NCBI GenBank assembly: GCA_019843655.1
Contig: JACDQD010000011.1
Coordinates: 15,480,604-15,544,603 of the forward strand
Direction: 5' to 3'
Length of the DNA stretch: 64,000 bases
Source: Lethocerus indicus
Lineage: Eukaryota > Arthropoda > Insecta > Hemiptera > Belostomatidae
The translations under genes and the position numbers were made by a program. Below are positions 47,251-59,098 of the stretch, in pieces; within the stretch, counting starts at the first letter, position 1; each line of letters opens with the position of its first letter. Under the pieces are notes generated by a model that was not told the origin of the DNA, searched no databases, and worked only from the letters and a program-made list of their open reading frames with translations.

Positions 47251-47694
47251 CTAATGGACTGTGAAAGGTTTCGGATAGGGGAACAACAGCTTAAAACTTG
47301 ATTTCCTACGATGTTTGCCCCCCCCCCCCACAGTTTCCGTCATGCCATTGTTCGAATCGGCATTGTTGCTTGTTGGGAGCGTATTAATAATGGCCGAACT
47401 CCACTGAGACAGGGGTATTTTCAAGCCATCCTCGTTATTGGGTGGGGGTGGAGGAGGAGGCGGCTTAAAGCGTGACAAACCAGCCGCGACCAATACACAA
47501 CCCATGACCGGCCAGAGCCCATTCTTCGACGCCTCCGACCGAAACGCGCGGAACCGCGTCAACGCGTTTAAGAAGTCAATTTTTAGGACAAATTTACGAC
47601 CGGGACAAAAAGAAGTAACAAACATAAATTCCCACCTACGACGACTGAAAAGAATAATGGATGGATCGAAGTCAGGAATGAGACCCGAGAACAA
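47251..47694 (-). CDS. Unassigned open frame after a good acceptor (opposite strand also open)
   Basis: A minus-strand acceptor-like site (CATTATTCTTTTCAG, ending near 47647) leads into an open frame that ends at TAG at 47251-47253. It contains a short hydrophobic stretch (GLWPVMGCVLVAAGL), then eight Pro, a Ser/Asn-rich part and a poly-Gly from a 12-C run on the plus strand (47318-47329). The plus strand from 47438 to 47698 is also open for 86 codons from a GTG and looks hydrophilic (RDKPAATNTQPMTGQSPFF). At most one is real. A membrane-proximal segment with Pro-rich tail is one reading. Nothing is recognised. Confidence 0.15.
   Translation of the reverse strand: MFSGLIPDFDPSIILFSRRRWEFMFVTSFCPGRKFVLKIDFLNALTRFRAFRSEASKNGLWPVMGCVLVAAGLSRFKPPPPPPPPNNEDGLKIPLSQWSSAIINTLPTSNNADSNNGMTETVGGGGKHRRKSSFKLLFPYPKPFTVH
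47318..47329. repeat. 12-base C homopolymer
   Basis: Twelve consecutive C on the plus strand. Confidence 0.95.
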
Positions 47695-47698
47695 TTAA

Positions 47699-50600
47699 TC
47701 GAAAAAAAAAAACTGTTTACCTGGATATGTGTGACTAAAAACCACCTTACAAATAACAACATTCCCCGACTGCGAATATATTTATTTCCGGTTTATGAAA
47801 GCACAATTTAGTACACTGGATACATAATATAACGTTAGTTCAATAGATTACAATACAGTTACAACCATGATGCCTATACTGCACGAATTGTTTTATAGAT
47901 CGGTAAACATCTACTCATATAGCCAATAAAACACGCTATTGTTAAAAATACCGAGGTTAAAATAGAATGTAAAATACAAGTATTGAGGCCAATGCTGTCG
48001 ACAATTTATTCCGTATAAAATACGCTTTAATATTTTTACAATTTATTTCCATTCCTAGCAAAAGAAAGTGAGGATATTACTCGGATATTAAAGGTAATTT
48101 ATAGCGTGGATAACTGCCGGCGTCTTCTTAGTTCGGTAATTTATTTCCACTACTGGCAACAGGACAAAATCTATGTCACAATAAAGATATATAAGGAGGG
48201 GGCGTTTCTTATCTACCCTACCTTCCAAACTACGTAGAAGCATGAAATTCGGGATTGTAATATTCGACGTACAATGATATAAATAATAGTAGAAAAAATG
48301 TTACGACAAGGACAGGAGAAATAATATTTTAGCGAATAAAAGTGGGGACGTTTAAAGCTCGAAACCCAGATCGAGCAAAAGCCACACAAAATATCAGTAT
48401 AATAAAATGCTTCAGATAGATTGTGAAATGTAGTCTTTTGTCAAAAAAGCTTACAAACAGCTAATAATACATATGGCAAGCAATCTTTTGTCCCAACGCT
48501 GGCTTCTCGCCATCTTCAGTAGTAATTCGTTACTAGATTAGTGAGACATCTAATCATATCTTCGGGGCATCCTGTCTACAGTATCACTACAAAGTTACTG
48601 TACACTGTTACTGTAGTATCAATAATTCTATCCTTTCTAGATGTAGAAATATTGGTGTAGCAGTGAAATGAATTTATTACATAATTGATTCTACAGATCT
48701 AAATATCAGGCGAGAATGACCGATGACATGCCGTTGGCTCGTTTACCTTTAAGTACACTGGTTTGACAAGAGAAGTTTAATTAAGGGGGCCAATCTCGTC
48801 GGGTTGTGATTGGGACCGAAGAAAAGCCGATTCGCTTTGGCCCGCTCAAGGCTCGGCCCGCTTGAATAATGTTCCCTCTGAAAATGTGGAGCGCTCTGTT
48901 GGCTGAAGTCCAACCGATATGAAGTACAAATAGAGGCCTAAATTGCTTCCCCGGGGGCGTTGTACAGCTTAACAGCCGAAAGACACTTACTTAAAGTTCT
49001 CAGTGTCGGATCCAATTTATGATAGCACGGTATATTACAAATTGATGAATTTAAATTCTGCAATAAATATTTAATATCATAGTGAACGTATAATGCTATT
49101 TAGATCTATTGTATGTACCTGGGAAGGGATAGTTTTGACCAATAATCAATCTTTGGCATAAGGAAAGAATATTTTTCGCGACATTGTCTGTTATTTCTAT
49201 CAAAATACGTCCTTTTAGGAGAAAACGTTCGGACAAAAAACTGATTACTTTAAGCGCGATTAAGTACTGAAATTAAGTTCTTAATAGCACATATCATTTT
49301 GTTGTTGCAAATATTTATTCCAATAACAGCAGTCACCCACCTAACTCGGCGATATTGGACGATCGTGGTGGGTTATTTTTCGGGCCGGTAAAGTGTCTTT
49401 TCCCTCTGGGAAAACTTTAATTCGTCCGTCTACCGGCGGATCGGTTTGGTAAACAGCTTCAATAAACGCGGCAATGCCATTGGGAACAAATGGTACGGAA
49501 CTTATTTTGTTTAAAGGGCCAATACTCGATCAGAATCCACCCGGCGCCCCGCATTAAAGCTCGATAGTACAATAGGCTTTTATGGTTACGGGTTTTTCAG
49601 TAAACATATTTGATGAAATCTACCTTTGAAATTTTCTAGTAACGATAATAATGATTATTTTGGGTTTTCGGCTATTATTATTATTTCAACAAAATTCTTA
49701 AACAGGAAGGAATATAAATGTGATTATTGAAAATTGAAATTGGAACGCCAAATTATCTTTTCCAGTGGTAACAAGTATTTGAATCCTCGGGTCAGTCGGG
49801 ACCTTAAAGTTGGTCCGAACTTAAAGCGCGATTCGGCCGAATAACGGCCGGGTATCTGTTTTTTTTCCGCAGGGTTTTCTTTGAAAACGGATTCCGAAAA
49901 GGAGGAAGTGTAAAAGGTGGGTCGAAATACCGCAGTAGGGGGGTTCTCGGAGGGTTACTTTTAATTTGTATCCTTTGCTTTTGAGGCCGGTTTAATTTAA
50001 AGTTGGGTGGTATCGAATGGGCAACCCTTTAGGAGTGACCCACTCACTATTGTCGTTCTTTTTGTACCGTTACTTTGTAAGTTTTGATTTTGATCATGCG
50101 CTAATGATTACCATTGGGAAATTCTTTTACGTAAAGTTAACCTTATTTGCCTTCAAACCTTATTCACTGGTCGTACCAAATTATTAGTATAAGAGGAAAG
50201 AGAGCGAAGCGAGGTAGTTATTTTTCTAAAAATCTAAATTATGTCGAAAATATTTTATAATATTTGTATCGGTTAGTTGTATGAGTGAGTGTGTTTGTTG
50301 CGATTTGATGAAGCCTTCCATTTGGAACTGGCAAAACTCGAGATTGATAATAAAGATGGAAGAGCTACTAAAGCAATTACTTCATATATGTATAAGAAAA
50401 CTAATGTTTAAGAAACATTTGCAAAGAATGCGTCCGCGAAGGAATGCGGCCGTCCCCCAGTAAGGAGAAGGCTCATTTTCTTATTCAATCTTCGAGCCGT
50501 ACAAGACAGATGAAACGATAAATATAAATCGCGACACGATTAACGTCCGAGATGTTGTCGCTCATTCTCCCCTTTGCTTCTCGCACGATGGCGGTGAAAA

Positions 50601-50918
50601 GAAAAACCGGAGGCTTCGGTTTTTTTCCCATTACGCTCTAATAAAGGCTCTTACACTATTAGTTTGTTCTGCCTCAAAATAAAAAAAGAGGACTTCAAAA
50701 GAGCCGATGATGGTAAATTTTGCGTAAAATGGGACTCTTCTCCTCTTCCAGTCTTCATCGCGGCCGGCCAAAGAGGATGGGAAAGTATTTCGTGGTCCTT
50801 TTTCCCTTTAAAAACCCTCACTCCTTCCTTCGGCCCTTTCTTTACTTCTCCGACGGCCGCCCACAAAGCGTTCTAACAACGGGCCGGCAATAAAGTTGTT
50901 CTAAGAGACGGCCCGGTA
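47699..50918. other. Noncoding stretch
   Basis: AT-rich to about 48750, with a small dyad cluster at 48576-48616. 48780-49000 and 49320-50050 are GC-richer with homeodomain-like TTAATT words and no long frame. 50520-50880 is mixed, with short open frames on both strands. I see no gene or RNA. Confidence 0.5.
48576..48616. repeat. CTACAGTA dyad with direct repeats
   Basis: CTACAGTA (48576-48583) and TACTGTAG (48609-48616) are reverse complements. TTACTGTA also occurs twice as a direct repeat (48595-48602 and 48608-48615). Confidence 0.75.
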
Positions 50919-51311
50919 TTAAAAAAAAAAATGAGCTCGGGGATAAAAAATATGCCTCATTTCATAGACGTTAGAGCCACTGAAGAAAACACGGAAACAG
51001 AGTAGCCGTAATGTAAATGAATTAATTTTCCCAATGTATGATATTTTTAAATTATTTGTAACAGTTTTTCCGAGTTTGAATGATATTCTCCACATGCCGA
51101 TTTGGTCTTTTGCTAGACCAATTTTTCGAAATGTAATAACTACGGTGTTCGAGACCATTTCAAAGTCATAATAACACGTTTGTGGAGGATGTTCCCGATT
51201 GTAGAATATAGATCCTGTAACTGTAGACCCTCCGATACTGATATGGATGGGAGCGAGGCACGTTTTCGGACCGGTCTCATCGGTTAATTTCGCCCTCTGA
51301 GAGGCGGCCAT
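50919..51311 (-). CDS. Candidate exon with CUB-domain-like pattern
   Basis: A 130-codon minus-strand frame starts at ATGGCCGCC; alternatively an exon starts after CGCCTCTCAG at about 51296. Residues 18-61 follow the spacing of the first half of a CUB domain: Cys18, a Gly-Ser-Ile-Phe-Tyr turn at 33-37, Pro-Pro-Gln-Thr-Cys at 42-46, Tyr-Tyr-Asp-Phe at 47-50 and a hydrophobic VVITF strand at 57-61. CUB domains mediate extracellular protein contacts in secreted or membrane proteins. The second cysteine pair is not seen, so the domain would continue in another exon, but no consensus donor is visible after residue 66. The frame's last 60 residues probably run into intron. The resemblance is by eye only. 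Confidence 0.3.
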   Translation of the reverse strand: MAASQRAKLTDETGPKTCLAPIHISIGGSTVTGSIFYNREHPPQTCYYDFEMVSNTVVITFRKIGLAKDQIGMWRISFKLGKTVTNNLKISYIGKINSFTLRLLCFRVFFSGSNVYEMRHIFYPRAHFFF

Positions 51312-53064
51312 GACTAACTATGGGAAACTTTTACAAGGTTTTCAAACAATTAGGGGGAAAACACGGCGTCTAAGTAGGAGGTAGACGGGGCCGGCGCGAT
51401 CAAAGATAGGTTACTTCGTCTTTCCCGCCAAAGCCAGGAAACAAGGTCCCCCGCCAGTTATAAACTCCTCAACTCCATAATGGGACTCGCGGAACATGAA
51501 GTTCTACATGTGTTGCCCCTCGCCGCACAACCCTAACCGACCGCCCACGCAAGGGGGAACTTGTTGAAGACAATTTAAACGCCCCATAAGCTAGTTTCGA
51601 ACAAATTTGGAGCCCGTAATCGACGGAAAACTCTCATTAGAGGAATCTAACGCAAAACGCGGTTTGACTTATCCAGGGGCGAAAATCACACTGGTGATAC
51701 ACAATAAATACAATACCTTCTTCTTTAAGAATCTTTAATATCTAGTAAATTGAAGAAATGCAATCCGGATTGAAGTAACGTACTTCCCAGGAAGTATATT
51801 ACAAGAATCATCCTGTTTCAATAACAGGGACATATTAAAGAGCGTAATGGCGCATACTAGGTTTTACGCGTGCACTAACGTCAGGCATTCAACCCTGCCT
51901 CGGTCGGCAGTCCATCTAACAGAGCTCAAAGAGTTACTGCCGGCGGTTGTAAAACACGGAACATATTTTCCCATCGTTCCCCCAATTTTTCTTTTTTAAT
52001 TTTTGTTTTTTACTCAGAGCGTCCCCCGCCCCCCCCCCTTCCTCCGCTATCTTAAGTGCTCTACACCGCAGGAGAACGCGCCGTCCTCACCGGTCAAATG
52101 AGACCATTAAATTCGGTTATTACGGCCTCGGTGGCACCATTAGCTCGCCCGAAAGAAGACAACATTTCGGCCTCGGGTTTACATCGCTCCACGGTACAGG
52201 ATACACTTGTCCACGTTTTCACCCCGATTTTGAATCATCTCACTCATTGAACACATTTCCGATTCCGTTCGAGAGGTGAGCATTTTACACAATTGGGAAA
52301 TTCCGATTACTCATACTTATATTTTATACCTATTATCAGTTAGGTAGGACAAGCCGTTAATTATTTATTTATTGACTCAGTGCACTGACTGGTATCATAC
52401 ACACTTGAACAATAAATCGGAAATTTCCGAACACTATGTGCGAATGAAAACAATTCCAAATAAGGTTAATAAATTGTCAAGTATCGTTTGATGAGATTAA
52501 AAGGGATTTATTATATTTCACAACAAAGAATGTGCAAGTCAATGCTCTTATCAGAGATGGGAAATGACAAGCCCATCAGCCTCGGAGCTGTTATTTCTGT
52601 TGCTTCATCCAATTCAAGGCTTAATATTATATAGATATATCGTTTTTATAGACAAGTTCATAGTCAGGGGCTTGCCGGAAAAATAGAAATAGTTGATTTC
52701 TCTTCTGGTCGGCATGTTGAAATATTTTGCTCTCTGGTGACTGAAGTTACATTCTGAATCACTTCGGTCCTCCACATCGTCGGTTTTTCCCCCGGTTAGG
52801 GAAACTCCTCTTCGCTTCCTCCTCTTCGAAACCTCGCAGAGGAAAAACCCCCGTCCCTCGAGTACGGAGAAAGTGGATCGCCGGGAGAAAAATCCTTCCT
52901 GCAAAGGCTTTAAGCAAATGGTGCGCCCGGATTTTCGTGACTGGTCCACGGAAGAGTTTACAGAGAAACATCTGTTACGCCCCAAGATTCGTGGGGCGAT
53001 ACATTAATTGGAGCCTCGTTAGAGTAATTGCTCTTAAATTTCTTACTTTTCCTCCGCCCAATAG
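51312..53064. other. Noncoding stretch with palindrome cluster
   Basis: 51360-51600 and 52020-52230 are GC-rich. A ten-C run lies at 52029-52038. Three inverted repeats cluster at 51761-51828. A donor-like CCG|GTGAGG occurs on the minus strand near 52085, but all frames before it are closed. 52560-53000 has open minus-strand frames (123 codons) without recognised content. Confidence 0.45.
51761..51828. repeat. Three adjacent short inverted repeats
   Basis: CAATCCGGATTG (51761-51772) is a perfect palindrome. TACTTCC-CA-GGAAGTA (51781-51796) is a dyad of two ETS-like GGAAGT cores. CCTGTT-TCAAT-AACAGG (51812-51828) is a third. All three fall within 68 bases. Confidence 0.85.
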
Positions 53065-53306
53065 TCCGAGTATTCCGAAGAACCGGGTCCGATCGGCGTA
53101 ACGATCAGATATATATAAATCGTACACACATAAATGTCGGAAGGCAGAATTACGCCAAATTAGAAATTAGATCTAAAACGGAGATAGAACGGAAGATACA
53201 CCGGCGTTTGTGGAATATTTCAATTAAACGCACGAACTTGATACTTCAGATGAGGCAGCCGGCAACAATGTTTTACGGGCGAAACATTTTGGATGCGATC
53301 ATTTAA
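53065..53306 (+). CDS. Candidate terminal exon, basic, unassigned
   Basis: A good pyrimidine-rich acceptor (TTACTTTTCCTCCGCCCAATAG) ends at 53064. The following frame is open for 79 codons to a TAA at 53304-53306. The product is basic and hydrophilic in the middle (for example NYAKLEIRSKTEIERKIHR) and ends RNILDAII. No domain is recognised. A chance acceptor before an open AT-rich frame is possible. Confidence 0.2.
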
Positions 53307-53854
53307 TGAGTGATCATTAAATATCATTATATACCAACCAAGTTTTTTCACGTTTTAATCTGTAGTAATAATTATGTTGAAAATCCATTATCCATTAGAC
53401 TTTTCTTGTTTAATCTTCTAACACACAGAATGCCTAAAAATATATTTTCCCTTACAAAATACTTGGAAATTTTCATCGAATATATTAACGCATACTTATT
53501 TATTCAAAATATGCAGCGGTACCTCTGGTTTTTGGTTTCTGCATGCGGCTTTGTAAATATCAGAAGTAACATTGAAAAATTAGATTAAAAAACAAATTCT
53601 TTAGCTTTCTCCATTTGTTGCCGAGAGTATTTAATTATCAGCTATCTGTAGCATAGATAATATAGAAATTCGTTCTATTCTGCCGGTCTTTCTTTATCAT
53701 TTGTACCTTCCACTGTAAGACAACCATGTTGAACCTTCCTTACAATTTTAAGTTCTATGCTCCTTCCGCTCGATCAAAGTTTTCTTACAGCAATCTTCGG
53801 TGTGATCCTGCCGCGATCTCTAATTGTAAAAGGGCCGAGTGTAGAACAGAAGTG

Positions 53855-53912
<58 letters not shown>

Positions 53913-54846
53913 CCGTGAGGCGGCGGCCGGTTTATGAAGGACCTTCCTAGACCGGGCCAGTTTCTAGAAACCGGTTCTGCGGTCGAGTTTTAAACGATTC
54001 TTTTATTATGAAATATGAGAGTGGGCGGTTGGCGGCTCTCCCTTCGCTCGCTCAACCGGCCCCCTCCCTCCTTCCGCAACCTGTGGCTTTCTTCACGCTC
54101 CATTGTTATTCCCAGACTCGACACGTTTGTACGAGTCCGCCGGAACTGTAGAACCGATCTCTATTAAACTCCTAGACGCATCGATGTGTCTATTTAACGG
54201 AGGCTACTGTGTGCTCAGCGTGAATCCAAGACTCACAGACTGTTAATTCCTTAAAATACGACAGAAAATTCTGTCTATTGAAATACAAACGAAGAAGACC
54301 ACGTTTCCTTAATAAACATAAATTCGTCGTTCGACTATAGAGAGGCATTGGAGTGTGGGATAAAACTACAAAGTGTTACAGAATAAGTACGTATCATACC
54401 GCGAAATACAATTTTTATAAAATTTATTTTATAAACAATTGATCAAAAATAATTTTTTGGGGAGGCCTTGTACTGCGAAGTTATTTCGGAGGATTTTTGT
54501 TTTTCATTTTTCCTAATACACAATGCTGTAAATTTCTACACAGTATGAAAGTGATTTAGAAAATAAATCGGTGTGCGTTCCATTCATTTATCTACATTTG
54601 TAACGGGGAATTAAATGGCGTTTTATTTAAAACTCGTGAAAATGTAAAGTTGGAGGACGGTTCAGAACAATAAACAAAAAGTCCGCTATGCCTACATGTT
54701 AGGCGGAGACAATGCGTTCCCACTCCCCCGCCCCCAACCAGACAAATACTTACAGACTTAAGCGCTGTCGATGCCGTTGAAACATATTCTAACCGGTCTG
54801 TTGTTGGGAGCAGCCCGCTCCCTCCCCGCAAAAGTTAAAGTAGGGG
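53307..54846. other. Noncoding stretch around a GA microsatellite
   Basis: AT-rich on both sides of the (AG)24 repeat. The plus-strand frame at 53726-53950 is only kept open by the Arg-Glu run coded by the microsatellite. The frame at 53310-53588 is AT-rich and hydrophobic, without recognised content. 53990-54230 is a GC island with no gene. Confidence 0.5.
53858..53905. repeat. (AG)24 microsatellite
   Basis: Forty-eight bases of uninterrupted AG repeat. In flies such tracts bind GAGA factor and CLAMP; whether that applies here is unknown. Confidence 0.98.
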
Positions 54847-54898
54847 AGGAGCGTTAAAAGCTCCTTGAGTGTTTAAAGTTGGTACCGGCACCGGTACC
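54847..54898. repeat. Two hairpins side by side
   Basis: AGGAGC (54847-54852) pairs with GCTCCT (54860-54865) over a 7-base loop. Then GGTACCGG (54881-54888) pairs with CCGGTACC (54891-54898) over CA. The second is very tight and would extrude as a cruciform rather than a usual RNA stem. Confidence 0.8.
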
Positions 54899-55833
54899 GT
54901 CGAGGAAACCGCATTCAATGGTCCAACTTGTAATCCTGTTACGCTTCAACTGAAACGTGGAGGATTAATTATTGAACCGAACGCTAAGAGAAGAGGTCCC
55001 TCCTCCGCCCCGTTCCCCGTATCGAAACAAGTTAAGGGCGGGAATCCATTTGAGGTCCCGAAAATCCCCAACCCCCTCCTGAGGGCCAAAAATAACTCGC
55101 TTAATCACCGAATGGCCAGTAAAGTTATGTCTTTTAATCCTGCGTATAGACTAACTCGCAACTATTTTTCTTCTTCTACAGGAATAATAAACCATTTAAA
55201 CATCCCGCTGTTTATTAATTTTGTTTATTTTGAACAATCTCCGTCATAATTTGCAATGAAGTATCAATGAAGAAAATAATTTTTCGAATACCTCCTAGAA
55301 AGTCCCGCTTAGAAAGTACTCTATTCCGTACTCTTGTAAATTATTTATTTGCTCTTAGGAAATAGTTTGTCGTGTGATATTACAGTGTCTTCTCTAATCG
55401 TCGTCATCCCAGGTAGTAGTAAATAAATGAATCTGAAATATACCGAAGAGATAATCGAAAAATAACTCGCTATACAAAAATACAACTATAACCTCCAAAA
55501 CGTTCCTTACAGACGCCTGAAAAGGAAGTGGCCATATACCGGGAATATAAGTAAAATTTAAAGAAAGTAGGGAGGCCAGTGCGTTGCTACTTGAAAATCA
55601 ATGTCGCCGATTGTATTCTTCAGTAGTGGCAATAGAACAGTTAATAGAAGAGTGCTGCCCTCTGTGTCAAGAGGGAGAGTTGTCGGGACCTGGATTTACC
55701 ACATTTTGGCAAACTGGTGGGGGTGGAGGAAGACAAGTGCGGAGAGGATTTACAACTATTATGTGGCCGTTGTGTGTTGTGAGAGGGGACAATGGGGAGC
55801 TGTCTGGCGGTGGGTGCCGGCCGTGTGGGAACT
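54899..55833. other. Unresolved stretch with open plus-strand frames
   Basis: A plus-strand frame (54869-55249, 126 codons, TTG start) runs through mixed sequence with a Pro/Lys-rich middle (RGPSSAPFPVSKQVKGGNPF) and ends in AT-rich DNA. No strong splice sites bound it. 55580-55900 has two plus and one minus frames open together in GC-rich sequence, so none is called. Confidence 0.35.
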
Positions 55834-55863
55834 GGGGGCCCTCGGGCCCGGGCCCCGGGCCCC
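55834..55863. repeat. 30-base GGGCCC palindromic run
   Basis: All but one of 30 bases are G or C, arranged as overlapping GGGCCC palindromes (GGGCCCGGGCCC and GGGCCCC). Strong self-pairing is expected on either strand. Confidence 0.9.
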
Positions 55864-55918
55864 TTTGTCACGCGTTTAGAGGGTCAGTTAGCGCATTGTG
55901 AGAGGAAAGGGAACACCC

Positions 55919-55939
55919 CCAGGTAGGCCGGCTACCTGG
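55919..55939. repeat. CCAGGTAG hairpin
   Basis: CCAGGTAG (55919-55926) and CTACCTGG (55932-55939) are perfect reverse complements around five bases. Confidence 0.85.
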
Positions 55940-55990
55940 TTCCCCGAGCGGTACAACACTTGTGCGCCCGCAATACCGCCCACTGGCTAA

Positions 55991-56063
55991 TGTCATATTT
56001 GGAAACTCCAATTGTAAAACACTTTCCTAGATAAAAACACTTTCCGCTGTACCAAATATGACA
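55991..56063. repeat. 12-bp inverted repeat enclosing a tandem 12-mer
   Basis: TGTCATATTTGG (55991-56002) and CCAAATATGACA (56052-56063) are perfect reverse complements 49 bases apart. Inside, AAAACACTTTCC occurs twice (56016-56027 and 56034-56045). With one bulge the outer stem can be extended by a few pairs. The arrangement resembles a small foldback element or a structured regulatory site. Confidence 0.9.
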
Positions 56064-57813
56064 CTGCCGAATACCTGACGAGGTTCTTTTGAAAATTTCC
56101 CCTTTATATAAAAATAATTCATTCGATTCCATAATTCTCCAGTTAGGGAATCTGTTATACATCAGCTATTTATACAGCCCCTCATCGATACGAAAATGTA
56201 CAAATCATAATATGAAATCGACCTGGCACGAAGCCCTAAAGTTAAAAGATAAAGATAAAAATAATGCATATCATTGAAGATGTAGAGTTATTATAACTCT
56301 TTAGGGATTCAGAGTTCCCCTTTCTGATTTAACTCTAATGATGTCTTATCGCGTTTTGTTTATTAATCAGCGGTCCTAGTGGTAGTTTAATTTGGAAATT
56401 CTCACTACGGAATAATTGTAGCATAAACAAACAAAAAATGAAAAAAATGGAAACAATTTTCGACGATGGTATCACGTTATACTATGACATATTGGCTATT
56501 ATGCTCTTAATTGGGATTTTAATCTGTCTAAACGTCCAGATTCATCGTTACTCGAATTTCATAATCGGCCTGTTTAAACTCAACCCGTACATTTATTATG
56601 GAGTGGATGGAACGAAAATATTATCCATTCAAATCAGAAAAATGTTCCCCTACAATTATTTGAAGTAGCGGACTTTGAATAATTACAACCCGGTTTTGAA
56701 TCATGGCAGACAGCATTGTCTTACGGCATTTTTCTAAAATTACAGTTGTCAAATCCTTTTTAACATTTAGACTAGATAACGCTTTTTATAATTGTTTATG
56801 GGTTTAACTGGGATTTGGAAAATAGTTTTCGAAAATGAATCGCGGAGAGATTTAAACTGTTTAATTACACGGGATTATAATTACTTACACACAATCTGCC
56901 ATAAGCATCTGAAATTGTTAGGATTTAAATTTACAGTTGTCATGTTGATTCGGTTTATTTTGAAAAAATAATAAACCCCTTTTATCTACCTTAAGCCGGC
57001 TGTGAGCAATTAAATATTCTTGTTGGTTTACTATCCACGTCGGGTATGTTCTGTAAGGGTATTTTTAAAATTATTATTACGACCGAAAATAATGTTTTTC
57101 CCAACTGTAGCCCGTAAATAAAATACTGTCCCGTATCTGAGATTTAATTAAATAATATTTTATACGGTAATTCAGTTTTATTCTGATTTCGAAGGAGGTT
57201 GCAATTTTATCTAAAACTGAAATAGCCACACTACCCAAGGCCCATTGGCGCATAGTAAACCGTTTTATCCTCGATGTAGTTTTGAAGCTATGGCCAGATG
57301 CCAACTCCAGGGTGCCGTATTACTAAGTAGCTGAGAGGAGACTTAGGGTCTAAAGATTAATGATATTACGCATACGCGCGCAACTACGAACTTAAATTAA
57401 GAATTTTCACTATTTTCGCAGATTTTTTTTAACGTTCCGCTCTGTGTTTTCTCCTGTCACTGCCCCTGCTTAATTTCAGAGTAAGGGGAGAATTTCATGT
57501 GGGTAGAATGAAATTCTGTTGTAATAAAAGTCATACACGATTTCGGCTGTCAGTCAGTGTCTGACAGGGGGTTGCGGGAAGGGCCGTATCGTGCCCGGCG
57601 ATAAGGCCGAATATCGCCCACCGGCGCCAGGAGTCATCCCGGGGCTAACAACGTTTCCCCTAATATCTGTCTGTTGTGCGTGCCCGGGTTTGCGTGTGTT
57701 CGTTCCGGCCGACGGTAAAATAACAACATCTACCTGATTTCGGGACCGCTTAAGAGGTACACTGCACAAATAAACCCCGGAGGGTTGTAGTAGTTTTGGG
57801 AGCGCGTTCAACA

Positions 57814-57826
57814 CCCCCCCCCCCCC
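57814..57826. repeat. 13-base C homopolymer
   Basis: Thirteen consecutive C, the longest of the many G/C homopolymers in this window. Confidence 0.95.
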
Positions 57827-59082
57827 AACCCACCAAAACGATGTTTGCGGAATCGTACCCACTTTCCTGTCTTATTCATACACACAGCGTGCTGGGTTTT
57901 TGAAAACTTTTTGTCCGGGAGGGTCTTCCGGTCTTCGTATTCCTGGAAAAGCCGGATTCCTGGCGACCAGAATAGTGTGTTTGCCTTGCGATTTTCTTAT
58001 TTCAACCTAATACTTTTAAATGTTAGCCCTCCTTCCGACATCCCAAACGATTCTTACAGACCCATGAAAAAAAGTGGCCACGCGATCTAAATGTTTAAAA
58101 ATAAAATTGAAAAATTTTTAAAAAATAAAAAAAGGGGGGGAACCATTGGGTTTTTCCTCCAATTGTTGAGTTAGTGCTTGTATCAATGTTGCTTATTGTA
58201 TCTTTTTTACAGTTGCAACAATAAAACAGAGAGAAAAAAATGTTAGTCGTCGGTTTTGTACTCACAAGCCTCCGGTCTGCGTCCTCTCTAAATTCTCATC
58301 CCAGGAGGAAAATCAATTAGTGGATTGATAATTTGTAGCATCGAAATATTGAAAATCCTAAACGAGAGTGCAATCTAAAAGTTTTCAAATATTTTCGTGT
58401 GGACGGGGTTTAACACACGTGCACTCTGTCATTGTTCCTGAGTAACAATGGAGTTAAAATTATCGGCAAATTGGCATTTGGAAAAAAATATACGAATCCA
58501 TGAATTCAATACTACGTTCTGAGAACGTGGAAAACGGTGGCCTGTCGTTATTCCTTTCTCGCAAAAAATGAAAAATTACCTCTAAATCGAGCGGCAAAAA
58601 AACTTCGTCCTTACGCCCTCGAAAAGGTTTCCGCGGTATCGCTTTCGCTTGTTAACTACAGGTCAGTTCCCTGCAATTGCAGGTTTTCAATACTCTCTTA
58701 CTTTCACCCGCCAATAAGTACGTGTTCGGGAGTGAACAGTGTTCTCCGAAATTCACAAGTACTGTTATTATCTAAGCTAAAAGGCCATTTATGAAATTGG
58801 AACTGTAAAAATGATAACACGTTGGGTAATTTTACCAATCGGTACGGCTCTGAATTCTGTGCCATTGCCTGAGAACAGGAACAGCCGGTCTCTGGAGACG
58901 TACGAGGCGAGGTTAATGTCGTTTTAATAGTTGGGGTCGCGAGCACCGCATTGTTAAATTGGAAACTCGTGCTGGGCGGGAAACGGCTGAACATCGACGA
59001 CAATTATCTTAACAGTAGAAACTTTGGCCGGGACTTGCGCTTAGCCGGGAATTAAACTGCAATAGGTTGACGGTGGGCGTGC

Positions 59083-59098
59083 CTCTCTCTCTCTCTCT
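59083..59098. repeat. (CT)8 microsatellite
   Basis: Eight CT units, read directly. Confidence 0.9.

Noticed and set aside
53726..53950. 74-codon plus-strand frame
   Set aside because: It is held open mainly by the (AG)24 repeat, giving an Arg-Glu run.
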